This document shows, piece after piece, positions 1-7,471 of a stretch of 12,934 bases of DNA. Origin of the DNA: DASPPM01 sp035604475 (GTDB taxonomy: Bacteria; Pseudomonadota; Alphaproteobacteria; JACZXZ01); contig DATNIJ010000328.1 in NCBI GenBank assembly GCA_035604475.1, positions 1-12,934 of the forward strand, given 5' to 3'. Each line of letters begins with the position of its first letter. Position 1 is the stretch's first letter. Below the pieces are notes generated by a model, which saw only the letters and a list, made by a program, of their open reading frames with translations, did not search any database and had not been told where the DNA came from. The translations under genes were made by a program, and so were the position numbers.

Positions 1-353
1 GGAATGCGGTGCTTGCGGCACCAGAGCTGAAAATTCCGCAGCGGATCGAGGGGGGTCTGCCCGCACAGCACGAGCTCGGGCCGAAACGCCGCGACGCGGC
101 CGGCAAGCAGCGCGCCATAGGCCTGCTCCTGGGCGCGGCGCGTCAGGAAGCGGTATTTGGCGAAGGGCTCGCCGAGCTCGAGCCCCTCGATCGCGAGACT
201 CGCGGAATCGTCCGGTGCGAGCGCCAGCTTGCCCTTGGGCGACTGGAAGAAAGCGGCATAGAGATGAAGCACCTCGTGACCCCGGCGCGCGAGCGCGCGG
301 CTCAACTGCACCGGAAAGGCGTGGCCCGAGTAGTCGTGGACGAGGATGCGCAT
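1..353 (-). CDS. GT4-type glycosyltransferase, N-terminal part (cut by left window edge)
   Basis: The reverse strand read from position 353 gives a protein starting MRILVHDYSGHAFPVQLSR and staying open for about 117 codons to the window edge. The opening beta strand, the HDYSGH loop and the segment RRGHEVLHLY (about residues 23-32) are what the N-terminal Rossmann half of GT4 (GT-B fold) glycosyltransferases looks like. The donor-binding half with the E-x7-E motif lies outside the window, so the sugar specificity cannot be read. The start at 353 is chosen because GGAGA sits five to six bases upstream and the family normally begins at this strand. The frame stays open upstream to a TAG at 476-474, and an in-frame ATG at 422 would add 23 residues that do not look like the family. 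It diverges from the carbamoyltransferase and probably belongs to the same polysaccharide locus. Confidence 0.85.
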   Translation of the reverse strand, partial: MRILVHDYSGHAFPVQLSRALARRGHEVLHLYAAFFQSPKGKLALAPDDSASLAIEGLELGEPFAKYRFLTRRAQEQAYGALLAGRVAAFRPELVLCGQTPLDPLRNFQLWCRKHRI

Positions 354-443
354 CGGCTCTCCGAGGCCGTCGCTTTTGCCGCGGCGCCCACGATAGAGGC
401 GGTCCCTTGCCGCGACAAGCATCGCCGCCGCCTCGTCATAGGA

Positions 444-480
444 CGGGCAAGCGTTGCCCGCCGCAGCCGACCTCTATATT
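444..480 (+). promoter_or_regulatory. Palindrome overlapping a possible promoter for the carbamoyltransferase
   Basis: Arms CGGGCAA (444-450) and TTGCCCG (454-460) form a perfect 7-base inverted repeat around GCG. The right arm contains TTGCCC (454-459), a weak -35-like hexamer, and TATATT (475-480) matches the -10 consensus at five of six positions. The spacer is 15 bases, which is shorter than ideal. This AT-rich patch is the only one in the 215-base divergent gap (354-568). A repressor bound to the palindrome would cover the -35. The promoter is weakly supported; the palindrome itself is certain. Confidence 0.3.
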
Positions 481-568
481 TTAGCGGCAGTCCTCACCAT
501 GACGGCGATAAGGACACGCGCACGCATGATCTTTGGCACCTTGCGCTCGGCATCCGGGTAAGGCCCCC

Positions 569-2320
569 ATGACGCTCGTGCTGGGCCTCAATGCCTACCA
601 TGGCGACAGCGCCGCCTGCCTCTTCCGCGACGGCAAGCTCGTCGCTGCGGCCGAGGAGGAGCGCTTTCGCCGCGTCAAGCATTGGGCCGGCTTTCCCAGC
701 GAGGCGATCCGCTACTGTCTCGCCGAGGCCGGCGTCAAGCTCGCCCAAGTCGAGCATGTGGCGATCAACCGCGACCCGCGCGCCAACCTCTGGCACAAGC
801 TCTGCTACAGCCTCATCAAGCGTCCGAGCCTGGGGCTCATCCTCTCGCGCCTCAAGAACGCGCGCGAGTGGGCGGGCGTCGGGGCCGCTTTCGCGGAAGC
901 CTTTCCCGCCGAGCCCTTGGCCGCGAAGGTGCACCACGTCGAGCACCATCTGGCGCATCTCGCCTCGGCCTACCTCGTCTCGCCCTTCGCGGAAGCGGTC
1001 GTGGTCTCGGTCGACGGCTTCGGCGATTTCTCGAGTGCCGCCTGGGGGGTGGGGCGGGAAAACCGCCTTTCCGTCGAGGGGCGCGTGCGCTTCCCGCACT
1101 CGCTCGGCATCTTCTACGAGGCGATGACCCAGTATCTCGGCTTTCCCCATTACGGCGACGAGTACAAGGTGATGGGCCTAGCACCCTACGGCGAGCCCCG
1201 CTTCATAGGCGAGATGAGAAAGCTCGTGATACTTCAAGATGACGGCAGCTTTCGCCTCGGGCTCGACTATTTCCGGCATCACAACGAGAACATCGCCTAC
1301 GAATGGCAGGGCGGCGTCCCGGAGGTGGGCCAGCTCTACACCCCCGCACTCGTCGACCTCTTCGGCCCCGCGCGCGAGCCGAGCGCTCCCATCGAGAAGC
1401 GCCACCAGGACATCGCGCGCTCGGTGCAGGCGATGTTCGAGGAGGCGGTTTTCCATCTCTATCGCAAGCTCCACGCGCGCCACAAGACCGACGCCATCGC
1501 GATCGCGGGCGGCTGCGGTTTCAATTCGGTGGCGAACGGCCGGCTCTATCGCGAGACCCCGTTCAAGCACTCCTATATCCAGGCCGCCGCCGGCGACGCA
1601 GGCGGCGCCATCGGTGCAGCCCTCGTCGCCTGGGCCGACCTCGAGGAGAAGGGCCCCCGCTTCGTCATGGACCACGCCTTTTGGGGCCCGCACTTCGATC
1701 ATGCGGCCCTTTCCCAGGCCCTCCTTGCGCGCGAGGCGGAGCTAATCGCCAAGGGCTGCCTGGTGGCTACGGCGGAAAGCGAGTTCCAGATTTGCCGCGA
1801 CAGCGCTCAGGCGATCGCGGAGGGCAACGTGGTCGGCTGGTTCCAGGGACGCATGGAGTGGGGCCCGCGCGCGCTCGGCAACCGCTCGATCCTGTGCGAT
1901 CCGCGACGCGGCGACATGAAGGACATCCTCAATGCCAAGATCAAGCGCCGCGAATCCTTCCGTCCCTTCGCGCCGGCCATCCTGCGCGAGGCGGTCAAGG
2001 ACTGGTTCGAGACCGAGGACGACGTGCCGTTCATGATGCAGGTGTTCCAGATCCGCGCCGAACGCCGTCCCCTCATCCCGGCGGTCACCCATGTCGACGG
2101 CTCCGGCCGGCTGCAGACGGTGCGCGCCGAGACGAGCCCGCGCTACCACCGCCTGATCGCCACCTTCGGCGCCATGACGGGCGTGCCGATCCTGCTCAAC
2201 ACCTCGTTCAACGAGAACGAGCCCGTGGTCTGCCGGCCCGAGGAGGCGATCGATTGCTTCCTGCGCACGGACATGGACATGCTCGTGCTCGGCGACTTCA
2301 TCGTCACGCGACGGCGGTAG
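569..2320 (+). CDS. NodU/CmcH/TobZ-family O-carbamoyltransferase
   Basis: This 583-residue protein has the usual length and motifs of the family that transfers a carbamoyl group from carbamoyl phosphate, through a carbamoyl-adenylate, to a hydroxyl of a sugar or antibiotic. The Kae1-like N-terminal part shows GLNAYHGDSAA (6-16), a metal-type HxxxH (H126, H130) in EHHLAHLASAY, SVDGFGDFSS (147-156), GGCGFNSVANG (314-324) and GDAGGAIGA (342-350). The C-terminal part shows WGPRALGNRSI (431-441), RRESFRPFAPAIL (460-472) and LLNTSFNENEPV (542-553). The ATG at 569 follows GGTAAGG and begins exactly at the family's first strand; an upstream TTG at 533 is less likely. The setting among glycosyltransferases, a flippase and a polymerase suggests that it decorates a sugar of a surface polysaccharide, but the acceptor cannot be read from the sequence. 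The gene is convergent with the next glycosyltransferase. Confidence 0.95.
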   Translation: MTLVLGLNAYHGDSAACLFRDGKLVAAAEEERFRRVKHWAGFPSEAIRYCLAEAGVKLAQVEHVAINRDPRANLWHKLCYSLIKRPSLGLILSRLKNAREWAGVGAAFAEAFPAEPLAAKVHHVEHHLAHLASAYLVSPFAEAVVVSVDGFGDFSSAAWGVGRENRLSVEGRVRFPHSLGIFYEAMTQYLGFPHYGDEYKVMGLAPYGEPRFIGEMRKLVILQDDGSFRLGLDYFRHHNENIAYEWQGGVPEVGQLYTPALVDLFGPAREPSAPIEKRHQDIARSVQAMFEEAVFHLYRKLHARHKTDAIAIAGGCGFNSVANGRLYRETPFKHSYIQAAAGDAGGAIGAALVAWADLEEKGPRFVMDHAFWGPHFDHAALSQALLAREAELIAKGCLVATAESEFQICRDSAQAIAEGNVVGWFQGRMEWGPRALGNRSILCDPRRGDMKDILNAKIKRRESFRPFAPAILREAVKDWFETEDDVPFMMQVFQIRAERRPLIPAVTHVDGSGRLQTVRAETSPRYHRLIATFGAMTGVPILLNTSFNENEPVVCRPEEAIDCFLRTDMDMLVLGDFIVTRRR

Positions 2321-2321
2321 C

Positions 2322-2339
2322 GCGCCGAATCATCGGCGC
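2322..2339. terminator. Hairpin just after the carbamoyltransferase stop
   Basis: GCGCCGA (2322-2328) and TCGGCGC (2333-2339) form a perfect 7-base stem with loop ATCA, one base after the TAG of the carbamoyltransferase. No T tract follows, so intrinsic termination by this hairpin alone is doubtful. It stands in tandem with the stronger hairpin at 2345-2368 in the convergent gap and may stabilise the mRNA 3' end. Confidence 0.45.
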
Positions 2340-2344
2340 TCTGC

Positions 2345-2368
2345 CCCTCTCCCGCAAGCGGGAGAGGG
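2345..2368. repeat. REP-like GC-rich palindrome, probable bidirectional terminator
   Basis: CCCTCTCCCGC (2345-2355) and GCGGGAGAGGG (2358-2368) form a perfect 11-base stem around AA, followed at 2381-2390 by GAGGGTGGGG. This combination resembles a short palindromic element that, to my knowledge, is scattered in many copies between genes of alphaproteobacterial genomes; a single window cannot show copy number. It lies in the 86-base gap between two convergent genes, where such elements act as terminators or RNA stabilisers for both strands. There is no clear U tract on either side. Confidence 0.65.
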
Positions 2369-2406
2369 TGTTTCATGCGTGAGGGTGGGGTGACGAACTG
2401 CTCGAA

Positions 2407-3579
2407 CTATCGAGAGCCAGCAGCGGCCGCTGCGACAACCTCGGCATAAAGCCGCTCGAGGGCCTCGCCCACCTGCGGCCAGGTGTAGCGCTCGGCGACG
2501 AGGCGGCGGCCGCGTTCCCCCATCGCCCGGCGCCCGGCGGCATCGCCGAGCATCGCCGCGAGCGCCTCTGCCACGGCGCCGGCTTCGACCGCCGTCACCT
2601 TGCCGGCACCCCCTACCTCCACCTCTGGCGCCAGGTCGACGCGCTCCGAGACGAGCACGGGCAGGCCCGCCGCCATGGCCTCGACCACGGCGATGCCGAA
2701 ATTCTCGCTATGCGAGGTGAGCGCGAAGACGTCGGCATCGGCGAGGAGCGGCATCTTCTCGTCGTCGCCCAGCATGCCGGTGAAGAGCGTGCGCGCGGCG
2801 ATGCCCTCCGCTTCGGCCAGGCGCTCGGTCGCGCCGCGCACCCCCTCATCGGGACCGGCGATCACGAGTGCCGCATCGAGCCCGCACCGCGTGCAGGCGG
2901 CAAAGGCGCGCACCAGCACGTCGATCCCCTTCTTCTCGTGCAGCCGCCCGAGGAAGAGCACGATCGGGCGCGCGCCGATCTCCGGGTGGCGGGAGCGGAA
3001 GGCGCCTGGTGCCGGCAGTGCGGCGAAGGCCGCGGCATCGATGCCGAGCGGGATGACCACGCCGGGCACGCCGAGGGCGTGGGGCGCGGATGCCGCCTTC
3101 TCGCGCTCGGTCACATATTGGATGACGGCAGCACCGCGCGTGGCGCGGTCCTGGAAGAGGAGCTCGGCCGCGCGCTTCACCAGCCGCTTGCGGCGGAAGA
3201 TGTAAGGATCGAGGATGCCGTTCGCCATGATGATGTAAGGCTTATGGTGGCGGCGGCAGGCGCGCGCTACGGCCCAGTCCTGAAAGCGGTGCAGCGCATG
3301 GAGATGGACGAGGTCGTAGCCGCCGGTCTCGCGCATGAGGGCTGCCGCCATCGGCCAGGAGGTGGCGAGGCCGCGCGGCCACTCGAGCGGGAAATAGCGG
3401 ATGGCAACGCCCTGCTCCTCGATCGGGCCGCGCGGGAGTGCTGGCGCAAGGCCGTGATCGGTCGAGAAGACCGTCACCCGATGTCCACGGCGCGCGATGG
3501 CGCGCGCCATGCCGAGGCAGGCACGCGGCGGGCCGCCGGTCTCCGGCGCCAAGGAGGCGATGACGTGGAGGATGTTCAT
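2407..3579 (-). CDS. GT4-family glycosyltransferase
   Basis: The 390-residue product is a complete GT-B enzyme of normal family length. The acceptor half begins MNILHVIASLAPETGGPPRA, with the glycine loop at residues 15-16 and DLVHLHAL at 89-96. The donor half shows VIPLGIDAAAF (175-185), VLFLGRLHEKKGID (207-220) and the E-x7-E signature at E292 and E300 in SENFGIAVVEAMAAGLPVLVS. It should act on the cytoplasmic face of the inner membrane, moving a sugar from a nucleotide donor to the growing lipid-linked repeat unit; the sugar is not predictable. The start at 3579 fits the family's first beta strand, although the ribosome site is weak; an ATG at 3591 adds four residues (MVAA), and the frame is open further upstream. 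It is convergent with the carbamoyltransferase and divergent from the GT9 gene. The C-terminus ends in an alanine run. Confidence 0.93.
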   Translation of the reverse strand: MNILHVIASLAPETGGPPRACLGMARAIARRGHRVTVFSTDHGLAPALPRGPIEEQGVAIRYFPLEWPRGLATSWPMAAALMRETGGYDLVHLHALHRFQDWAVARACRRHHKPYIIMANGILDPYIFRRKRLVKRAAELLFQDRATRGAAVIQYVTEREKAASAPHALGVPGVVIPLGIDAAAFAALPAPGAFRSRHPEIGARPIVLFLGRLHEKKGIDVLVRAFAACTRCGLDAALVIAGPDEGVRGATERLAEAEGIAARTLFTGMLGDDEKMPLLADADVFALTSHSENFGIAVVEAMAAGLPVLVSERVDLAPEVEVGGAGKVTAVEAGAVAEALAAMLGDAAGRRAMGERGRRLVAERYTWPQVGEALERLYAEVVAAAAAGSR

Positions 3580-3665
3580 CGCCGCGACCATAACAGCCGC
3601 CACCGCCTCGGTCGAGGTGCGGTCCCGGGTCGGCGGCGCCGTGTCTCGAGGGAGCCGCCTGTGAT

Positions 3666-3680
3666 ATGAAGGCGCTTCAT
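3666..3680. promoter_or_regulatory. Palindrome before the GT9 start
   Basis: ATGAAG (3666-3671) and CTTCAT (3675-3680) are perfect 6-base arms around GCG. The left arm contains an in-frame ATG that could serve as an alternative start, and the right arm ends four bases before GGGAG (3684-3688), the likely ribosome site of the ATG at 3693. It could be an operator in the divergent gap 3580-3692 or a small 5' leader hairpin near the ribosome site. Only the symmetry is certain. Confidence 0.3.
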
Positions 3681-3692
3681 GCCGGGAGTGCC

Positions 3693-4763
3693 ATGGACCG
3701 CGTGGAGCGCGTTCTCGTCTATCGTTTGGGCAGCCTCGGAGACACGGTGGTTGCACTGCCGTGCTTCCATCTCATCGCTCGGCATTTCACGCATGCCGAG
3801 CGCCGGGTCCTCACCAATTTTCCGGTTGCGGGAAAGGCGGCCCCTCTCATGAGCGTGCTCGAGGGCTGCGGCCTCGTCCATGGCGCCTTCCACTACCCGG
3901 TGGGCCTGCGCGATCCGCGCGCCCTCCTAGCACTGCGTGCCGAGATCAGGCACTGGCGGCCGGAGGTACTCGTCTATCTCGCGGCACCGCGCGGCCGCCT
4001 CGCCTTGTGGCGCGACCTCGCCTTCTTCCGCCTGTGCGGGATCGGGCGAACGGTCGGCGCACCGCTGTCGCGCGACCTTGCCACGCACAAGGCCCTGCCG
4101 GAGGGCTTGTGGGAGGCGGAGGCGTCGCGCCTCGCGCGCTGCCTCGCGCCGCTCGGCGATGCGGCGGTGGACGAGCCCGGCAGCTGGGACCTGCGCCTCG
4201 GCCCGGCGGAAGAGACGGCGGCCGAACGGGCGCTTGCCGGCTGGCCGGGCAAAGGGGAGTTTCTCGCCCTTGGCATCGGCACCAAATTCCCGGTCAACGA
4301 CTGGGGCGAGGCGAACTGGCAAGCAGCAATCGCCGAGCTCGGCCGCCGCCATGGGGCACTCGGCCTCGTGACGCTGGGCGCAGTCGAGGAGGCCGAGCGC
4401 TCGCAAGCCGTCGCCGCCGCCTGGCCGGGCCCTCGGCTCGACCTCTGCGGCCGCCTCGCGCCGAGGGAGAGTGCGGCACTCCTTCGCCGCGCCCGCCTCT
4501 TCATGGGGCATGACAGCGGTCCCATGCATCTCGCGGCCGCCGTCGGTGTGCGGGTGGTTGCGGTGTTCAGCGCGCGCAACCCTCCGGGCGTCTGGTTTCC
4601 CCATGGGCATGGGCACCGCGTGCTCTACCCGGTGACGGCCTGTGCCGAATGCAAGCGCGCCGACTGCCGCCGCTATGGCAAGAGCTGCATAGTTTCGATC
4701 ACGCCCGCCGAAGTCGCGAGAGCCGTTGACGAGGCGCTCTCGGCACTCGATCCGCTCGGCTAA
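3693..4763 (+). CDS. GT9-family (heptosyltransferase-type) glycosyltransferase
   Basis: The 356-residue product matches the ADP-heptose:LPS heptosyltransferase superfamily in length and pattern. It begins with VLVYRLGSLGDTVVALP (7-23), the GT9 first strand with its conserved G-D, and the donor half shows LALGIGTKFPVNDWG (191-205) and MGHDSGPMHLAAAVGVRVVAVF (271-292), the family's most conserved block. Four cysteines near the end (C317, C320, C325, C332) match a cluster seen in many family members. It should transfer heptose or another sugar in the cytoplasm during LPS-core or capsule/EPS assembly; in this locus a repeat-unit role is as likely as a core role. The ATG at 3693 is preferred because GGGAG lies five bases upstream; an ATG at 3666 would add nine residues. 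The flippase gene follows 117 bases downstream on the same strand. Confidence 0.92.
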   Translation: MDRVERVLVYRLGSLGDTVVALPCFHLIARHFTHAERRVLTNFPVAGKAAPLMSVLEGCGLVHGAFHYPVGLRDPRALLALRAEIRHWRPEVLVYLAAPRGRLALWRDLAFFRLCGIGRTVGAPLSRDLATHKALPEGLWEAEASRLARCLAPLGDAAVDEPGSWDLRLGPAEETAAERALAGWPGKGEFLALGIGTKFPVNDWGEANWQAAIAELGRRHGALGLVTLGAVEEAERSQAVAAAWPGPRLDLCGRLAPRESAALLRRARLFMGHDSGPMHLAAAVGVRVVAVFSARNPPGVWFPHGHGHRVLYPVTACAECKRADCRRYGKSCIVSITPAEVARAVDEALSALDPLG

Positions 4764-4856
4764 GACGGGGCAAGCCGCGCGCGCTCTGATCACGGGGCGA
4801 TTTTTCGGACCTGCTTCTGTATGGTAGGCCAGACCAAACCGTAGCGGCGTTGGATC

Positions 4857-4880
4857 GGAGGGAGGTTCTCCCGACGGGCG
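4857..4880 (+). promoter_or_regulatory. Ribosome site folded in a small hairpin before the flippase gene
   Basis: A long purine tract, GGAGGGAGG (4857-4865), is the only Shine-Dalgarno-like sequence before the ATG at 4881, but it lies 15 bases away. GGGAG (4860-4864) pairs perfectly with CTCCC (4868-4872) around loop GTT. The stem would mask part of the ribosome site; this may tune translation of the flippase. The rest of the 4764-4880 gap shows no convincing promoter or terminator. Confidence 0.35.
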
Positions 4881-6191
4881 ATGAAGGACATCTTCACCTC
4901 TTACTTCGCGCAGGCCATCATCCTTCTCGCCAATTTCGTCGGCGGCGTGCTCGCGGCGCGTCTCTTGTTGCCGGTGGGCCGCGGCGAGCTCGGTCAAGTG
5001 ATGCTCTGGCCGATGCTGATCGCCGCGCTCGGATCCTTCTCGATCAACGACTCGATCATTTATTTCATCGCGAGCCAACGCGCGGAGGCGGCGCGCGTAA
5101 TCGCATCGGCCTTGGCGATCGGGGCCATCCTCAGTCTCATCCTCGTGCTTGGAGGCCTTGCAGCATTGCCTCGGCTCTATTCCGGTACCAGCCCCGAGGT
5201 GCGCAGCATCGCCGATCTCTTCCTCCTCTTCATTCCCCTCAGCTACGCCAGCGGCTATCTCGTATGTGCCTTCCAGGCCGATCGCCGCTTCGCGCTGTGG
5301 AATTTCCTGCGCGTCCTCGTGTCGTGCGCCTATGCCGGCTTCGCCGTGGCGTTTTGGCTCGCCGATGAGGCCACCGTGCTAGCGTTCGCCAGCGCTGCGC
5401 TTCTGGCCAACCTGATCGTGTGTGCGACCGCCGTCGTCCTCCTCCTTCGCATCGGCGAGTTCGGGCTGAGGCCCGATGTTCGCCTCATGAAGAGGATGAT
5501 CGGCTACGGCGCCCCGCTCCATGTCGGCACCATGCTGGCACTCGCCAACCAGCGCCTCGATCAGATCCTGGTGACGCAGTGGCTTCCCGCCGCCCAGTTC
5601 GGCTATTACCTGGTGGCGATATCCGTGTATTTGAGCGCGACCGGCCTAGTGACGCTGCTCGGCTCCCTGCTCTTTCCCGAGGTCGCCGCCGCCGCGGACG
5701 ATGCGGCGCGCGCGGCAGCGATGGGACGTTACCTGCGCTTGGCACTGGCCCTCTCGCTCGGCGGCGGCCTCCTGCTTTTGATCCTTGCTCCCTGGCTGAT
5801 CATCCTCATCTACGGCAAGGCCTACCATCCGACGGTGGCGGCCGCCCAGGTGTTCGCCATCGGCATCGCGCCGACCGCGTGCAAGTCGCTCCTTGGCCAG
5901 GCGTTCAAGGCCGTCGGCCGACCTCGGACAATCGTCGCGGCGGAGTTCGCCGCCCTCGTGATGGTCGCCATCGGCCTCGTCCTGCTCCTCCGGCCGTTCG
6001 GCATCCTCGGTGCCGCGACGGCATTCGTGCTCGCGCAGACGAGCGGGTTCGCGGTCCTGGCGGTCGAGGTGCGCCGCCAGCTCGGCGTGGCGCCCCTCGC
6101 ACTCTTTACGCCGTCGACGAGCGATATTTCCTTTGTCGCGAGGCGGCTCAAGGACATGGTCGGCCCGGGCCAGGAGCCGGGCGCGTCATGA
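4881..6191 (+). CDS. Wzx-like polysaccharide flippase (oligosaccharide flippase, MOP superfamily)
   Basis: The 436-residue product is almost entirely hydrophobic, with about 12 predicted membrane helices (for example around residues 9-29, 41-63, 76-95, 110-130, 172-189, 285-310, 354-370 and 375-395). This length and helix number are normal for Wzx/RfbX-type carriers. The N-terminal SYFAQAIILLANFVGGVLAARLLLPVGRGELGQV (cf. residues 7-40) is typical of the family: amphipathic start, first helix, then a loop with GRG. It should move the undecaprenyl-linked repeat unit from the cytoplasmic to the periplasmic side of the inner membrane. Its stop codon overlaps the start of the next glycosyltransferase (ATGA), so the two are translationally coupled. 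The last 30 residues are a soluble tail. Substrate cannot be inferred. Confidence 0.92.
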   Translation: MKDIFTSYFAQAIILLANFVGGVLAARLLLPVGRGELGQVMLWPMLIAALGSFSINDSIIYFIASQRAEAARVIASALAIGAILSLILVLGGLAALPRLYSGTSPEVRSIADLFLLFIPLSYASGYLVCAFQADRRFALWNFLRVLVSCAYAGFAVAFWLADEATVLAFASAALLANLIVCATAVVLLLRIGEFGLRPDVRLMKRMIGYGAPLHVGTMLALANQRLDQILVTQWLPAAQFGYYLVAISVYLSATGLVTLLGSLLFPEVAAAADDAARAAAMGRYLRLALALSLGGGLLLLILAPWLIILIYGKAYHPTVAAAQVFAIGIAPTACKSLLGQAFKAVGRPRTIVAAEFAALVMVAIGLVLLLRPFGILGAATAFVLAQTSGFAVLAVEVRRQLGVAPLALFTPSTSDISFVARRLKDMVGPGQEPGAS

Positions 6192-7453
6192 CCGCGCGCC
6201 CTCTGCCGCGCGTCGTCCTGAGCCACACGCACGACCAGGGAGTCGCCTATCGCGCGGCGCTCGCTTGCCAGCACCTCGGCCTGCCGTTCCGGCTCATCAC
6301 CGGCCTCTATTATCGGCCGGGAAGGCTTCCTTACAGCCTGCTCGGCCTGCTGCCGCAACGCGCGCGCGCGCCGCTCGAGGCGAAGCTCCGGCGGCGGCGG
6401 CTCGAAGGGCTCGACGACGGCGCCGTGCTGAGCTTCGGTCTCCCCCTTGCCGAGCTCTCGATGCGACTGACCCGCAGCGACCGTCTCGCCGGTCTCTTCC
6501 ACGATCGGCTGGTGTCCCGTTGGCTGCGCCGTCACGCGGCGCGCGGCGAATGGACGATCTTCCACGGCTACATCGGCCGCTGTCTCTCGAGCCTTGCCGC
6601 CGCCAAGCGCTGCGGCATGAAGGCGCTCGTCGAGGTCACCCTGCCGCCGACGAGTCTTCGCTTCGTCGCCGCGGAAGAGGAGCGCGAAGGCATTCGCCCG
6701 GGCGCCTGGCTCGACGCCGACGAGAAGGCGCAGCTCGCGGAGCTCCGCGAGGCGGACTATGTCGTGGCGCAGAATTCCTACAGCGTCTCCGAGCTGAGAC
6801 GGCTCGGCGTTCCGCCCGCCCGCATTTTCCTGGTTCCGCTTGGTATCGATCTGGAGCGCTTCCGCCCAACGGCGAAGGCCGCCGGGCCGCGGCCCTTCCG
6901 CGTCCTCTTCGTGGGGCAGATCAGCATCCGCAAGGGCCTCCATCACCTGTTGCGCGCATGGCTCCGGCTCGGTCTCGAGGGTGCGGAGCTGTGGGTGGCG
7001 GGGCATGTCGTGGACGCGGCCGTCGCGGCGGAGCTCAGCCGCACGCCGGGCACCCGCTGGCTCGGCCAGGTGCCGCCGCAGAGCTTGCCGGAAATCTACC
7101 GGGACGCCGATGTCCTCGTCTGTCCTTCCCTTTCGGAGGGCGGCCCGTTCGTCGTGCTCGAGGCGCTGGCCAGCGGCCTTCCCGTGATTGCCACGGCCCA
7201 CGCGCAAACCGGCCTGCGCGACGGTATCGAGGGCTTCGTCGTCCCGGTCGGCGACGTGACGGCGATCGCCGAGCGCATCCGGCGGCTTCACGATGATGCG
7301 GACTTGAGAGCGGCACTCGCGGCGAACGCGCGGCAGCGTGCACTGGGTTTCGACTGGGCCGCGCGCGAGCGGCGCATCGGCATGCTCTATCGCCAGATGC
7401 TGGAGGGCGCGGAACCGCCGGAGGGAGACTGCATCGACCTTACCGGGCGCTGA
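6188..7453 (+). CDS. GT4-family glycosyltransferase
   Basis: This is a 421-residue GT-B enzyme. Its start, PRVVLSHTHDQGVAYRAALA (7-26), resembles the acceptor half of diverse GT4 enzymes, but the loop lacks the usual paired glycines. The middle region has TIFHGYIGRCLSSL (123-136), and ADYVVAQNSYSVSELRRLGV (189-208) is typical of the link to the donor half. That half shows FLVPLGIDLERF (214-225), VLFVGQISIRKGLHHLLRAW (239-258) and the E-x7-E pair E317/E325 in SEGGPFVVLEALASGLPVIAT. It probably adds one sugar of the repeat unit on the cytoplasmic side. The ATG at 6188 overlaps the flippase stop by four bases, with GGAG about ten bases upstream. The same frame stays open far back inside the flippase gene, but that extension is not coding. 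The C-terminus ends without a membrane segment. Confidence 0.93.
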   Translation: MTARPLPRVVLSHTHDQGVAYRAALACQHLGLPFRLITGLYYRPGRLPYSLLGLLPQRARAPLEAKLRRRRLEGLDDGAVLSFGLPLAELSMRLTRSDRLAGLFHDRLVSRWLRRHAARGEWTIFHGYIGRCLSSLAAAKRCGMKALVEVTLPPTSLRFVAAEEEREGIRPGAWLDADEKAQLAELREADYVVAQNSYSVSELRRLGVPPARIFLVPLGIDLERFRPTAKAAGPRPFRVLFVGQISIRKGLHHLLRAWLRLGLEGAELWVAGHVVDAAVAAELSRTPGTRWLGQVPPQSLPEIYRDADVLVCPSLSEGGPFVVLEALASGLPVIATAHAQTGLRDGIEGFVVPVGDVTAIAERIRRLHDDADLRAALAANARQRALGFDWAARERRIGMLYRQMLEGAEPPEGDCIDLTGR

Positions 7454-7471
7454 GGCAAAGGGGCGGCCTTT

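Noticed and set aside
9..572. A 187-codon plus-strand frame at the left edge
   Set aside because: The reverse strand encodes a recognisable glycosyltransferase N-terminus there; the plus frame lacks motifs.
1303..2382. A 359-codon plus-strand frame within the carbamoyltransferase
   Set aside because: It is out of frame with the conserved family motifs and is dominated by Arg, Pro and Gly, as expected for a shifted reading of GC-rich coding DNA.
4641..4690. Four-cysteine cluster in the GT9 protein as a novel metal site
   Set aside because: Similar cysteine spacing near the C-terminus is common in GT9 proteins, so it is not unusual here.
3927..5078. A 383-codon minus-strand frame across the GT9 gene and the flippase start
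   Set aside because: It overlaps two recognisable plus-strand genes and has no recognisable protein features.
5420..6187. Extension of the third GT4 frame back into the flippase gene
   Set aside because: The extension is Arg/Pro-rich and out of frame with the flippase; the ATG at 6188 with a coupled ATGA overlap explains the start.
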